A stretch of 18,493 nucleotides of DNA, from contig LRSK01000258.1 of assembly GCA_001563325.1 (NCBI GenBank), forward strand, positions 1-18,493. Reading direction: 5' to 3'. The translations under genes and the position numbers were made by a program. Positions 1 through 7,034 of this stretch are shown one piece after another. Each line of letters begins with the position of its first letter. Within the stretch, counting starts at the first letter, position 1. Source of the stretch: Candidatus Thorarchaeota archaeon SMTZ1-83. Lineage in GTDB: Archaea > Asgardarchaeota > Thorarchaeia > Thorarchaeales > Thorarchaeaceae. The notes beneath the pieces are model-generated. The model worked only from the letters and a program-made list of their open reading frames with translations, was not told the origin of the DNA and did not search any database.

Positions 1-406
1 CGCCTTTGATACCTGTGAAGAGCTGTGTAATCTCATCTGCCGAGAGTCCTTTCAGTGCCTCAGTGGCGCTGTACTCCTCAAGGGGACCTCCCTTACCAAA
101 CGACCTTGCAACATTCTGAACGTACGATGCCTTCTGTCGGGATAGACCTACACTACGAAGCTCCTCCTCTGTCTTTGCCAGGATTGCCTCTGGAGTCATT
201 TCTCCTAGAAGTTCAATCAATCTATCGAGAATGGTACGTGCAGCCTTACCTGACAATTGCTGATAGACGATGGACCTAACGAGCATGTCGAACGGTGACT
301 CATTCGAAGGATCTAGTTCCAGTCTTGTAGAGCTCACGACGTCCCCAAGCTCGGGTACCTTCTTGATGAATCGAGTCAGAACCCTTTTCGTGAAGATGTT
401 CGGCAT
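1..406 (-). CDS. DNA-3-methyladenine glycosylase (AlkA-like, HhH-GPD), 5' part only
   Basis: The frame is open from the ATG at 406-404 to the left edge, giving about 135 residues of an N-terminus. It reads MPNIFTKRVLTRF at the start, then PFDMLVRSIVYQQLSGKAA (about residues 39-57), the conserved helix of the HhH-GPD superfamily. Next comes a segment ending ELRSVGLSRQKASYVQNVA, and finally LSADEITQLFTGIKG, which is the entry to the helix-hairpin-helix just before the window ends. The catalytic Asp lies outside the window. Family members excise alkylated bases (3-methyladenine and similar) to start base excision repair in the cytosol. The frame stays open upstream to about 478, but those extra residues are a hydrophobic run (LPFLILLTLLFV) foreign to the family. 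ATG 406 is therefore preferred; GTG 409 is equally possible. The gene lies 75 bases behind the nitroreductase stop on the same strand. A T-rich box at about 428-436 could be its own promoter. Confidence 0.88.
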   Translation of the reverse strand, partial: MPNIFTKRVLTRFIKKVPELGDVVSSTRLELDPSNESPFDMLVRSIVYQQLSGKAARTILDRLIELLGEMTPEAILAKTEEELRSVGLSRQKASYVQNVARSFGKGGPLEEYSATEALKGLSADEITQLFTGIKG

Positions 407-481
407 CACAAATAACAACGTCAGAAGTATCAAAAAAGGTAATGATTCACGCCGTGATTTCGGATTCTTGTTACCTTAGTG

Positions 482-1021
482 CTACAACCGCCCTTGTTGT
501 CCAAATCTCTCGAGATGAGCGAACTCTTTGACCTCTCTCCTTGGAGGCGGCTTAGGATCCTCATCGGCAGTACCTAACAAGACTACGGCCATGGGTCGCA
601 CATGTGAGGGTAGGTCGAGCACTCTTGAAGCACCTCCCTCATCAAATGCTCCGACCCACCCAGTACCGAGTCCGAGGTCCTTTGCCGCGAGGAGAACATT
701 CTGAATTGCGGCAGCAGTGTCCTGAATGACGTACAAGGATGTGCCCCGGTCACCATATCTCCCACCGGTTCGGTTCAGGTCTGCACAGAAGACAAGTAGG
801 ACTGGAGCAGTCAGCATGTACGGCTTACCGCCACAGGCATCGACCAAATCAGCCTTTTGTGAATCAGACCTGATCACAACTATCTCCCAGGGCTGAAGGT
901 TGCCGGCGGAAGGTGCCCATCTAGCCGCCTCGAGTAGATGTTCTATCTTGCTCGAGGGGATTGGGTCTGACTTGAAGTTGTGAATGTGACGTCTCTTCTT
1001 GATGACCGAGAGAATATCCAT
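482..1021 (-). CDS. Nitroreductase-family FMN-dependent oxidoreductase
   Basis: This 179-residue protein has the usual length for a single-domain nitroreductase. Near the N-terminus it has the basic KKRRHIHNF segment that replaces the common RRSxRxF FMN-phosphate contact. It then has LLEAARWAPSAGNLQPWEI (about 29-47), the signature FMN-binding and dimer segment, and IQNVLLAAKDLGLGTGWVG (about 106-124), which packs against the flavin. The C-terminus has the proline-rich, basic PKPPPRREVKEF tail typical of the family. Members use FMN with NAD(P)H or another donor to reduce nitroaromatics, quinones or other small molecules in the cytosol; the substrate here cannot be read from sequence. ATG 1021 is well supported by a GGAGGA Shine-Dalgarno at 1028-1033, six bases upstream. 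The gene is divergent from an FMN reductase-like gene, so both flavoproteins may answer to the same redox cue (inference). Confidence 0.9.
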   Translation of the reverse strand: MDILSVIKKRRHIHNFKSDPIPSSKIEHLLEAARWAPSAGNLQPWEIVVIRSDSQKADLVDACGGKPYMLTAPVLLVFCADLNRTGGRYGDRGTSLYVIQDTAAAIQNVLLAAKDLGLGTGWVGAFDEGGASRVLDLPSHVRPMAVVLLGTADEDPKPPPRREVKEFAHLERFGQQGRL

Positions 1022-1147
1022 CTAAGATCCTCCATAATCCATTGTCGGGCCTAGTCAATGCGAGGGGTCGTTACTACTTATCATCATCTGTCAACGCGTC
1101 AACACACTTGCCTACCCGACAGAAACAATAGGAGGAACAATCGTTGA
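1022..1147. promoter_or_regulatory. Divergent control region between two flavoprotein genes
   Basis: This short region separates the nitroreductase (leftward) and the FMN reductase-like gene (rightward). It contains a Shine-Dalgarno for each (GGAGGA at 1033-1028 on the minus strand, GGAGG at 1131-1135 on the plus strand). An AT-rich box near 1075-1084 (TACTTATCAT) reads as a weak TATA element in either direction. A direct repeat GTCAAC occurs at 1090-1095 and 1098-1103, with an 8-base period. A perfect 7-3-7 inverted repeat begins at 1136 and is listed separately. Promoter positions are inferred by eye. Confidence 0.4.
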
Positions 1148-1152
1148 TTGTT
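1136..1152 (+). promoter_or_regulatory. Perfect 7-3-7 inverted repeat ahead of the FMN reductase start
   Basis: The stretch AACAATC-GTT-GATTGTT is a perfect dyad with 7-base arms and a 3-base centre. It starts one base after the GGAGG at 1131-1135 and lies 13 bases before ATG 1166. As DNA it could be a repressor operator. As RNA it would form a small hairpin that brings the distant Shine-Dalgarno close to ATG 1166. Which of these applies cannot be decided from the sequence. Confidence 0.45.
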
Positions 1153-1165
1153 TCTTGTGAGTCTG

Positions 1166-1879
1166 ATGACTAGAGTGCTGGCAATAAACGGGAGCGCAAG
1201 AATGGAGAAGGGACAGACCGCAAAGATGCTAGCTGTATTCTTGCAGGGTATGGAAGAAGCGGGAGCCTCTACTGATATAATCTACGCCAAACGCCTGAAA
1301 ATCAGACCTTGTGTGGGCAATTTCCAGTGTTGGTTTGAAAAGGTAGGAGAGTGCATCTATTCCGACGACATGCAGGAAGTGGTCTTCCCAAAGATGCGAG
1401 AGGCAGATATTCTGGTGCTGGCAATCCCAGTCTATTTTCCATTCCCTGGAGAGATGCAGAACCTGCTAAACCGGTTGATGCCACTCGTTGAACCAATCCT
1501 CGAGTTCCGAAACGGCCGCACTCGAGCGAAGTTCCACGACAACGTGAACATCTCCAAGATCGCCCTGGTATCTACCGGAGGGTGGTGGGAGAAGGATAAC
1601 CTGAGCGCAATCGTCAAGTTCGCGGAGGATTTTGCTCGTGATGCCAGCATTGAGTTTGCGGGCTCCGTACTCAGACCCCACGCTTTCTGGATGTCAGAAG
1701 AAGAAGAGAAGGAAAGAGAGGTTCTTGATGCAACGAAGCGAGCCGGATTCCAGCTGGTCAAAGAGGGCAGAATGACAGCCGAGCTGCTTGACATCATCAG
1801 CCAGCCGCTAGTTTCTGAGAATGAACTTCGCGAATGGTACAACGCGGCCTATGGGAGAGCGAAAAAGGGATTGGACTAG
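1166..1879 (+). CDS. NAD(P)H-dependent FMN reductase / iron-sulfur flavoprotein-like, flavodoxin fold
   Basis: From ATG 1166 the protein is 237 residues and opens MTRVLAINGSARMEKGQT. This is the first beta strand and phosphate-binding loop of the NADPH-dependent FMN reductase family (ING-S-x-R...T). The RPCVGNFQCW...GECIYSDDM segment (about residues 47-69) matches the Cys-rich stretch after the second strand in Isf-type flavoproteins, which continues into a conserved DDM. ADILVLAIPVYFPFPGEMQ (about 80-98) is the second flavin loop, where the usual W/Y-x-P-V-Y motif is kept as IPVYF. GWWEKDN lies where these proteins contact the isoalloxazine ring. Members shuttle electrons through FMN; the partner is unknown. 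The frame extends to TTG 1148, 12 bases after a Shine-Dalgarno, but the family begins at the strand right after ATG 1166, so that start is preferred. Only three Cys are in the loop, so a [4Fe-4S] cluster is doubtful. Confidence 0.85.
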   Translation: MTRVLAINGSARMEKGQTAKMLAVFLQGMEEAGASTDIIYAKRLKIRPCVGNFQCWFEKVGECIYSDDMQEVVFPKMREADILVLAIPVYFPFPGEMQNLLNRLMPLVEPILEFRNGRTRAKFHDNVNISKIALVSTGGWWEKDNLSAIVKFAEDFARDASIEFAGSVLRPHAFWMSEEEEKEREVLDATKRAGFQLVKEGRMTAELLDIISQPLVSENELREWYNAAYGRAKKGLD

Positions 1880-1915
1880 ACCTGTTGTCAAGGCGCTGGA
1901 TATAACGCGGTCTTA

Positions 1916-3553
1916 TCAAAGAAGTGTAGTGTATAGACCACTCTCTATGACATCATCGGACAGACCCGGTGAAAATAGTACTAGGCTTTCGATGAGCCTA
2001 TCCTTTTCAGACGGCATCACTGCAAGAAATGACACGGTGCTGTTGTACGCGACAACGTTGTCGCGAATGGTCCAACGGCCAACCTCCTCCCACTCTTCTG
2101 GAATGAGTCCATCAGCGTACAGTATTGCCACCTTGACGCCGCGTTCATCTGCAATGATTCGCAACATTTCCGCACTCATCGACCCATTAAGCAGCATCTG
2201 CCCCACATCAAGGGTACCGATACCCCATTTGTCAACACACACAATGTCGGACAGGTAGTTTGCACAACCTATGTCATTCATCAACACTGTTTCACCAGTG
2301 TAGAACCTATCAAGAAAGAGACCCATCTGGTATTGCTGCTCGTAGATGTTTTTGGATGCGGTAGGTGTCCAGTAGATCCACAGGGCGCCTCGTCCAACCA
2401 ACGGTGCAATGAACAGTATAACTAGGCCCAGTCCGTACAAGCGATTCCTGTCTAGACTCGCTCCTATTGCTGGCATCCTTATAGAAGGCAAATCCAGTTC
2501 GGACAGGAACTGGCGGGCCTGAATTGAAACGGCGAGGATGCCAAGTGCGACCAAGTATGCCTCATACCTGAAGAACCATCCAATCCTTCCCAGCTGGAGA
2601 TGGAGAAGACAGGCTGAAATGAATATGAGATTCATCACGTTGTTCTTGTGCCAGAATCCATGTTCTTGAAACCTAGTCAACTTGACAGTCGCGACTAAGA
2701 GTACAAGCAGGTGCGGTGATACCACCAGAGCACCAATACCGCGAATGAGGAATAATGCAATGCCCTCATTCATTGCATCGACACCCTTCACGACCAACGA
2801 GTTTGGCAGAAGTAGCCAGCCATTCTGCACAGATACTATACCATATGCAAGCCAAGGAAGACCGGCCATTAGCAGAACAGCCAGAGCGTGACTCCAATCT
2901 CTCTTCATCAGGAACAAGAAGGCTACTGGTAAGGCCAGGAACACGGATTCAAAGCGAACTGCAGAAACAAAGAAGGTGACCACCAACAAGAGCAGTGAAT
3001 CCCTGTTGCTACTCTCTTCTAGGGAGAGGATCCTTGAGGAGAGAACGAAAAAGAGGAGGGACAGGATTATGTGAAGCGTGTGCTCCATTCCCGTGAAGAC
3101 AAGACCCGGCAACGATGTGAAGAAGACAAACGATAGCAGTACAGCAGTGATATACTGCGAGCTAACATCCAGGTCCTTGAGCAATACGTAGAATGTCACT
3201 ACGGCGATCGATGAAAGAATGACATTGAGAGCCAATGGAACCATGTCAGTGATACCAACTAGAACGAACGCTGCAGAAATTATCAGGTTCCAAAGCGGCG
3301 ACGATGAGCTAGAGCTGAACTCGTATCGAGTCACCCCGAAGACGGAGTATTCGTTCAGATTCCTGGAGATAGCCAGATGAATGTATATGTCGTCAATTGT
3401 GTAGACCATAGAACCGGAGTTTATCGTCAGGATTGCAAGAAGCACTACTAACAGTGACAACCACAGGCAGGAAAGTGCGATTATTACTGGAAGATGTCTA
3501 ACCTCCCAATTAGTGACCTCCGCCGACTTCATCTTGAGCTGCATCCCGGTCAT
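1916..3553 (-). CDS. GT-C superfamily membrane glycosyltransferase (putative)
   Basis: A polytopic membrane protein of 545 residues (from ATG 3553). TM1 is followed by YTIDDIYIHLAISRNL with an Asp-Asp pair at about residues 54-55. This sits in the first extracytoplasmic loop, where GT-C enzymes (GT39/ArnT/AftB-like) place their catalytic acid. SSPLWNLIIS then follows, the S-P-L-W motif typical of these families. Roughly ten to twelve TM segments end near residue 420. The last about 120 residues form a soluble domain with NDIGCANYLSD and VDKWGIGTL and two sequons (NGS, NST), consistent with an external location. GT-C enzymes transfer sugars from polyprenyl-phosphate donors to protein, lipid or glycan; the acceptor here is unknown. 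A longer frame begins at TTG 3646, but the extra 31 codons contain a BRE/TATA-like box and a perfect dyad, so ATG 3553 is preferred. It converges with the FMN reductase gene, 36 bases apart. Confidence 0.8.
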   Translation of the reverse strand: MTGMQLKMKSAEVTNWEVRHLPVIIALSCLWLSLLVVLLAILTINSGSMVYTIDDIYIHLAISRNLNEYSVFGVTRYEFSSSSSSPLWNLIISAAFVLVGITDMVPLALNVILSSIAVVTFYVLLKDLDVSSQYITAVLLSFVFFTSLPGLVFTGMEHTLHIILSLLFFVLSSRILSLEESSNRDSLLLLVVTFFVSAVRFESVFLALPVAFLFLMKRDWSHALAVLLMAGLPWLAYGIVSVQNGWLLLPNSLVVKGVDAMNEGIALFLIRGIGALVVSPHLLVLLVATVKLTRFQEHGFWHKNNVMNLIFISACLLHLQLGRIGWFFRYEAYLVALGILAVSIQARQFLSELDLPSIRMPAIGASLDRNRLYGLGLVILFIAPLVGRGALWIYWTPTASKNIYEQQYQMGLFLDRFYTGETVLMNDIGCANYLSDIVCVDKWGIGTLDVGQMLLNGSMSAEMLRIIADERGVKVAILYADGLIPEEWEEVGRWTIRDNVVAYNSTVSFLAVMPSEKDRLIESLVLFSPGLSDDVIESGLYTTLL

Positions 3554-3581
3554 ATTCGCGAATCCGCTCGTCTGCCGATGT

Positions 3582-3620
3582 TCAAGAATCGTTCTTGACT
3601 CCGGATTTATTTCTTTTGCA
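3582..3620 (-). promoter_or_regulatory. BRE/TATA promoter with 7-3-7 operator-like dyad for the GT-C gene
   Basis: Read on the minus strand, GCAAAAGAAATAAAT (3619-3605) resembles an archaeal BRE followed by a TATA box (AAATAAAT, 3612-3605). About 26 bases downstream the transcript would start near 3582. Exactly between the box and that point lies TCAAGAA-CGA-TTCTTGA (3598-3582), a perfect inverted repeat with 7-base arms. A protein bound there would block polymerase recruitment, a common archaeal repressor arrangement. The first downstream ATG is 3553, giving a leader of about 29 bases. Confidence 0.6.
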
Positions 3621-3651
3621 ATCTGGGCACCTAAACGTCGCAGCAAATTGC

Positions 3652-5688
3652 CTATCTAGACACCCTAGATGATGCAAGCTTCAGAATATACTGCTTGAGT
3701 TCCTTCGACATTGTAACTGAGAACCGCTTGGAGAGACGCTTCGATTTGAAACGCTTCATCTTGACGTCAAGGCCCTTTTCTTTCAGCATCTCTTTGACCG
3801 GTTTGAATCTCTCAAGAGTAGTCTTCTTCACGGGCATCTTTAGATTCTTCAAGACCTCAAAACCATGCACCGTAAGCCAAAGCGGTTCCAGGTGGACAAC
3901 TCCATTCTTCTCCGGCACAATGGTGTTTTCAAGCTCCTTCTTGCGCCCCCTTCTAATCCTTGCAGTTAGAGTCTTCCCTCTTGTCTTCTTGAGCTTCTCA
4001 ATGTCTAGGAAGAATGATGATCCACCACCAATGAGCTGCTCTCGGAGAAGCTCAACGATGCCATAATAAAGCCGATTCTTCACTTTGGTGAAGTTGAGGT
4101 CATCCTCAATTGAGTCCATCACAGGTATGATGTCCTTGTCAACTCCTGAGATCTCGGGCATATCTAGATCCTGAAGGAATCCCCTCTTGGCTGCGAATCT
4201 TCTATGCCCTGATAGCCGTCGTAGATACACCTTGTACCTTCGCTTCACTTCATCCCATCCGTGTTCCTTGAAGACCCTACGAATGGGACGCCACTGTATT
4301 CTCTTCACGCCGGTATCTCCCCACTGTACCCTTGGTCCAGCATGCTCAAGCATGGAATCGGCCTGTAGAATCACATCTGGCTCAACCAATACAGTTAGGC
4401 GCTCCGAGCTAGTACAGAGAAGGCTTGAAACGTCCAACGAGAAGATGTGGTTCTTCTCCAGATTCAGACTCTTGATCTGTTTGCAGCCAATTAGTGAGTC
4501 AATGTTGAGTTCCGTGAGCTCATTACTGTGGAGTGATACCTCCTCCAACCTCGAAGCCTTGGATATCGGGCTGAGGTCTAATGTCCTGATCTGATTGTCA
4601 CCGAGATTCAGATTGGCCAGGAGTTTCAGACCACTTAGAGGGGTGAGGTCAATCTCTTCGACCCTATTGCTTTCAATACTTAGTTTACGCAGGTTGACGT
4701 TCTGCGCCAGAGTAGACGTGTTGAGCTCGGAGATAGAATTGCCACCGATGTCCACATAGCTGAGATTCTCGCACTCTGCTAGTGGTGACAAGTCCAACTC
4801 AGTTAGATTATTGCTCTCGAGGCTTATTGATGATAGCGCCTCACAAGAGCTGAGTGGAGAGAGGTCCAGTGTATCTAAGTTGTTGAAATCAAGAGAGAGA
4901 TATCTGATTCCCTTACATTCGCTTAGAGGTGACAAGTCAAGGCCCCTCAGATTGGTGTTGGATACATTCAGACTGGTGAGATTGATACATGATCTTAGAG
5001 GGGACAAATCCAGTTCGCTCAGCCTGTTTCCAATTATGTCCACACTTCTCAGCTTCTTGCAGAACGATAGAGGTGTTAGATCGATTTCCCGTAGATTGCT
5101 TGAAGAAACGTAGAGGGTCTCTAGATTAGTGCATATGGCCAATGGAGAGAGATCGAGTTCTGCAACCCAACCTACAGCTAGCCAGAGTCTTTTCAGATCA
5201 ATACAAGAACCGAGAGAAGAGAGGTCAATCTCAATGGCATCACCTTCCGAGAGAGTCAACTCCAATCCCCCATAGTAATGCTCTGTTACCTCCTGCATCA
5301 TGAACGGACTCTGCTTCGTGACATACCGAACATGAGGCTTTGACCATTGAGCAATCTGCTTTGCTGTTTTAGTCATAGAATCACAGAGCCGCGGCGGCAG
5401 CAGGTAATGCTCAGAAGCCAAGCCAACGTAGATATTGAGTTTCTCACTCCACGACTCCAGTCTAGTAGTTGGAACACTTGCAAAGATTCCGTCGTTGCCC
5501 TCTGCAAAGCTGCTGATCTCATGAATGACCTCAAGTATTCTGAGGGGTACTTCCTGAGGATGTTTCTTCGATATCCTTGAGAGGCTTCTGTGCCAGGAGT
5601 CCAATTGCGGTCGAGGCACCTTGACTGAACCCGTCATCACATCCCTTTCCCAAAACCTAGTGACCCACTGAGGTAGATTTGTATTCAA
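3652..5688 (-). CDS. Leucine-rich-repeat protein with unrecognised basic C-terminal domain
   Basis: A 678-residue protein with no signal peptide or TM segment, so probably cytosolic. Residues 1-150 are a mostly helical N-terminal region. From residue 154 to about 440 there are about eleven to twelve LRR units of exactly 24 residues, of the form LDLSPLxxCxxLxxLxLxxN, starting at 154, 178, 202 and every 24 onward to 418. The LDLSPL opening and a Cys at unit position 9 recur in most units. Residues 456-678 are rich in Lys/Arg (for example RRVFKEHGWDEVKRRYK and RIRRGRKKEL) and include LEPLWLTVHGFEVLKNL; I do not recognise this domain. LRR arrays bind proteins, so a scaffold or sensor role is inferred. 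TTG 5688 is 22 bases after the upstream isomerase stop, suggesting co-transcription. ATG 5637, preceded by AAAGGGA, is an alternative start. Confidence 0.85.
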   Translation of the reverse strand: MNTNLPQWVTRFWERDVMTGSVKVPRPQLDSWHRSLSRISKKHPQEVPLRILEVIHEISSFAEGNDGIFASVPTTRLESWSEKLNIYVGLASEHYLLPPRLCDSMTKTAKQIAQWSKPHVRYVTKQSPFMMQEVTEHYYGGLELTLSEGDAIEIDLSSLGSCIDLKRLWLAVGWVAELDLSPLAICTNLETLYVSSSNLREIDLTPLSFCKKLRSVDIIGNRLSELDLSPLRSCINLTSLNVSNTNLRGLDLSPLSECKGIRYLSLDFNNLDTLDLSPLSSCEALSSISLESNNLTELDLSPLAECENLSYVDIGGNSISELNTSTLAQNVNLRKLSIESNRVEEIDLTPLSGLKLLANLNLGDNQIRTLDLSPISKASRLEEVSLHSNELTELNIDSLIGCKQIKSLNLEKNHIFSLDVSSLLCTSSERLTVLVEPDVILQADSMLEHAGPRVQWGDTGVKRIQWRPIRRVFKEHGWDEVKRRYKVYLRRLSGHRRFAAKRGFLQDLDMPEISGVDKDIIPVMDSIEDDLNFTKVKNRLYYGIVELLREQLIGGGSSFFLDIEKLKKTRGKTLTARIRRGRKKELENTIVPEKNGVVHLEPLWLTVHGFEVLKNLKMPVKKTTLERFKPVKEMLKEKGLDVKMKRFKSKRLSKRFSVTMSKELKQYILKLASSRVSR
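4370..5229 (-). repeat. 72-bp coding repeats (24-residue LRR units)
   Basis: About eleven to twelve consecutive 72-bp units encode the LRR solenoid. The units are clearly diverged at DNA level, although the segments encoding the LDLSPL opening remain recognisably similar (for example the gaggggacaa and gaggtgacaa blocks on the plus strand). All units keep exactly 24 codons, with no indels across the array. Confidence 0.75.
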
Positions 5689-5710
5689 TGTTACTACAGA
5701 AGTGACGGGA

Positions 5711-6559
5711 CTATCTCAACCTGGCCATTGCTCTCAGGAAGTGATTCCAAGCGTTCGGAGTAAGACCACCTCTTGGCTCGAGTGTGAAGAGACCTCTATA
5801 CCCCCAACCATCTCTAATGGTCTCAATGACCTCCCAAAAGCTGAATGGAGCGTCATCTAGGGTCCAGTCCTCTCCTTCCAGACGTCCCCGCAGATGAACA
5901 TTGACGATTTGCCCCTTAATATCCTCAAAATGCTGCAGTTCATCGTACATGGACGCCCACTGCGTATCCAACACGATCGAGTCAAACAGTCGCGTAAGTG
6001 AAAACGGAGTGTAATCTGGGAGATGAGTTGGAACATTCTCAATTGCAGGGATTACATCTGGATGCGATGATGCCGCATCGATTAACGTTCTCCGGAGGAA
6101 TTCGGGATCGAACTTCTCGTTCCACGTATCCCAGAGATGAAAGACAGCCATCTTCGCTCCAACAGATTCTGCTAGACTCAATGTATCATGTAGCAGCCTA
6201 ATACCTCTGGATACCAGTTCCAGATCTCCAGAACAGAGGCAAATTCCAACGTCTCTGTTGGCGTGGATAGACAGGATTGGGACGGAGGACTCCTTAAGCA
6301 GGGCTCCCAGCCGTGTGTAGTCGTACTTAGGAGCCTTCTCCCAGACCCTATGACGGGGCCCTCTTCCATAATCATCCCGGTTATATTCATCCCGGGGAGG
6401 CTCACGACCGTCCCATTCGGCCAAGGCTTGGAATTCGAAGCCGTCGACAACCCTCAGATTCATCAGACGCTGCATCACCTCGATGGTACTTGGTAGGTCC
6501 GCATAGTCTCTGCCGATTAGGCGATTAAGGGGAGCAGTAGTGATAGACAGCTTCTGCAA
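5711..6559 (-). CDS. Sugar phosphate isomerase/epimerase-like TIM barrel (AP endonuclease 2 / xylose isomerase-like)
   Basis: This 282-residue protein has the length and strand rhythm of a single-domain xylose isomerase-like barrel. Residues at the barrel's carboxyl ends fit metal ligands of the family: Glu174 in AIENVP, Asp198 in IVLDTQWAS, His222 in NVHLRG and Glu261 in FTLEPRGG. SIHANRD (His99) and AVFHLWDTW (His141) are the usual strand-end histidines. The family includes sugar isomerases and epimerases, endonuclease IV relatives and other metal enzymes; the substrate is not readable. It lacks the extra DNA-binding loops of endonuclease IV, so a small-molecule role is favoured. The TTG at 6559 starts the frame right before the first strand (KLSITTAP). 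A TATA-like box 35-40 bases upstream leaves a leader of about a dozen bases. The LRR gene follows after 22 bases. Confidence 0.82.
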   Translation of the reverse strand: MQKLSITTAPLNRLIGRDYADLPSTIEVMQRLMNLRVVDGFEFQALAEWDGREPPRDEYNRDDYGRGPRHRVWEKAPKYDYTRLGALLKESSVPILSIHANRDVGICLCSGDLELVSRGIRLLHDTLSLAESVGAKMAVFHLWDTWNEKFDPEFLRRTLIDAASSHPDVIPAIENVPTHLPDYTPFSLTRLFDSIVLDTQWASMYDELQHFEDIKGQIVNVHLRGRLEGEDWTLDDAPFSFWEVIETIRDGWGYRGLFTLEPRGGLTPNAWNHFLRAMARLR

Positions 6560-6592
6560 TCGTATTCACTCTAGGCCTTGACCGTCTGTTCG

Positions 6593-6601
6593 CTTATATG
6601 G
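6593..6601 (-). promoter_or_regulatory. TATA-like promoter box for the isomerase-LRR unit
   Basis: CCATATAAG on the minus strand lies 34-42 bases before the TTG start at 6559, in the gap after the ABM-like gene. The inferred transcript start is near 6571. An imperfect inverted pair (ccgtctg at 6582-6588 and caaacgg at 6602-6608, six of seven bases matching) flanks the box. Confidence 0.45.
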
Positions 6602-6644
6602 CAAACGGCGTGTGAAGTTGATGAAGCACTACCTCACAGGTGAG

Positions 6645-6977
6645 CTATATCTCTTCGTTGAGAATCATGAAAGCACACGAGGTAACGTTGAACTCCCTCT
6701 CATAGGAGGCCAGTATCTCTCTCGCTTCTGGATCTTCCTCTGCAGACTCGAAGAATGAGTCCCAGTCATCAACATCATCGAAGACCATCTGCTCAGTGTA
6801 TCTATTTGTGTCTGGAGTTTCCTGATATGAGAAGTACCTCTTAGGTGAGTCCATCGGTGTGAAGAGTTCGTATCTTCTACATCCCCGGGACTCGAAAAAG
6901 GGCTTCAAGCGCTCTTTGGCGAATCTCAGAAATCCTTCAACCTTCTCCTGAGGTACATCACAAGACCACTGCACCAT
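6645..6977 (-). CDS. ABM-like dimeric alpha-beta barrel protein
   Basis: A 110-residue protein from ATG 6977. It has the strand-helix-strand order of the antibiotic-biosynthesis-monooxygenase/EthD-like ferredoxin fold: first strand MVQWSCDV, helix VEGFLRFAKERLKPFFES, then GCRRYELFTPMDSPKRYFSYQE, a variable loop, FDDVDDWDSFFES (the FxxxxxxxxF helix of the fold), and the final strand TSCAFMILNE. Such small proteins dimerise and act as cofactor-free monooxygenases, isomerases, haem-degrading enzymes or simple sensors; no catalytic residue stands out here. The frame reaches TTG 6983, but the ATG two codons later is preferred. It follows the GDPD gene by about 57 bases and precedes the isomerase by 85 bases, all on one strand. 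Confidence 0.72.
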   Translation of the reverse strand: MVQWSCDVPQEKVEGFLRFAKERLKPFFESRGCRRYELFTPMDSPKRYFSYQETPDTNRYTEQMVFDDVDDWDSFFESAEEDPEAREILASYEREFNVTSCAFMILNEEI

Positions 6978-6999
6978 AATCAATGGGAACCACCACCTA

Positions 7000-7016
7000 C
7001 GGGCCTAGAGTGCCCG
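7000..7016 (-). terminator. Possible GC-rich hairpin after the GDPD stop
   Basis: CGGGC-ACTCTAG-GCCCG on the minus strand forms a 5-base GC stem (6 with the flanking A-T pair), starting 18 bases after the GDPD stop codon. There is no following T run, which archaeal termination usually needs. It may be a transcript-end stabiliser, a leader element of the ABM-like gene, or chance. Confidence 0.2.
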
Positions 7017-7034
7017 TGCTCGGCTTAAGAATAG

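Noticed and set aside
1432..1842. A 136-codon minus-strand open frame inside the FMN reductase gene
   Set aside because: Ser-rich antisense translation of a clear flavoprotein gene with no motifs or ribosome site.
1821..2258. A 145-codon plus-strand frame spanning the FMN reductase end and the GT-C gene end
   Set aside because: It overlaps two well-supported genes, is rich in Ser/Thr/Arg from antisense reading and has no recognisable domain.
4370..5229. Regularly spaced 72-bp repeats considered as CRISPR or satellite DNA
   Set aside because: The period equals 24 codons of an LRR in an open frame, with no constant repeat/variable spacer alternation.
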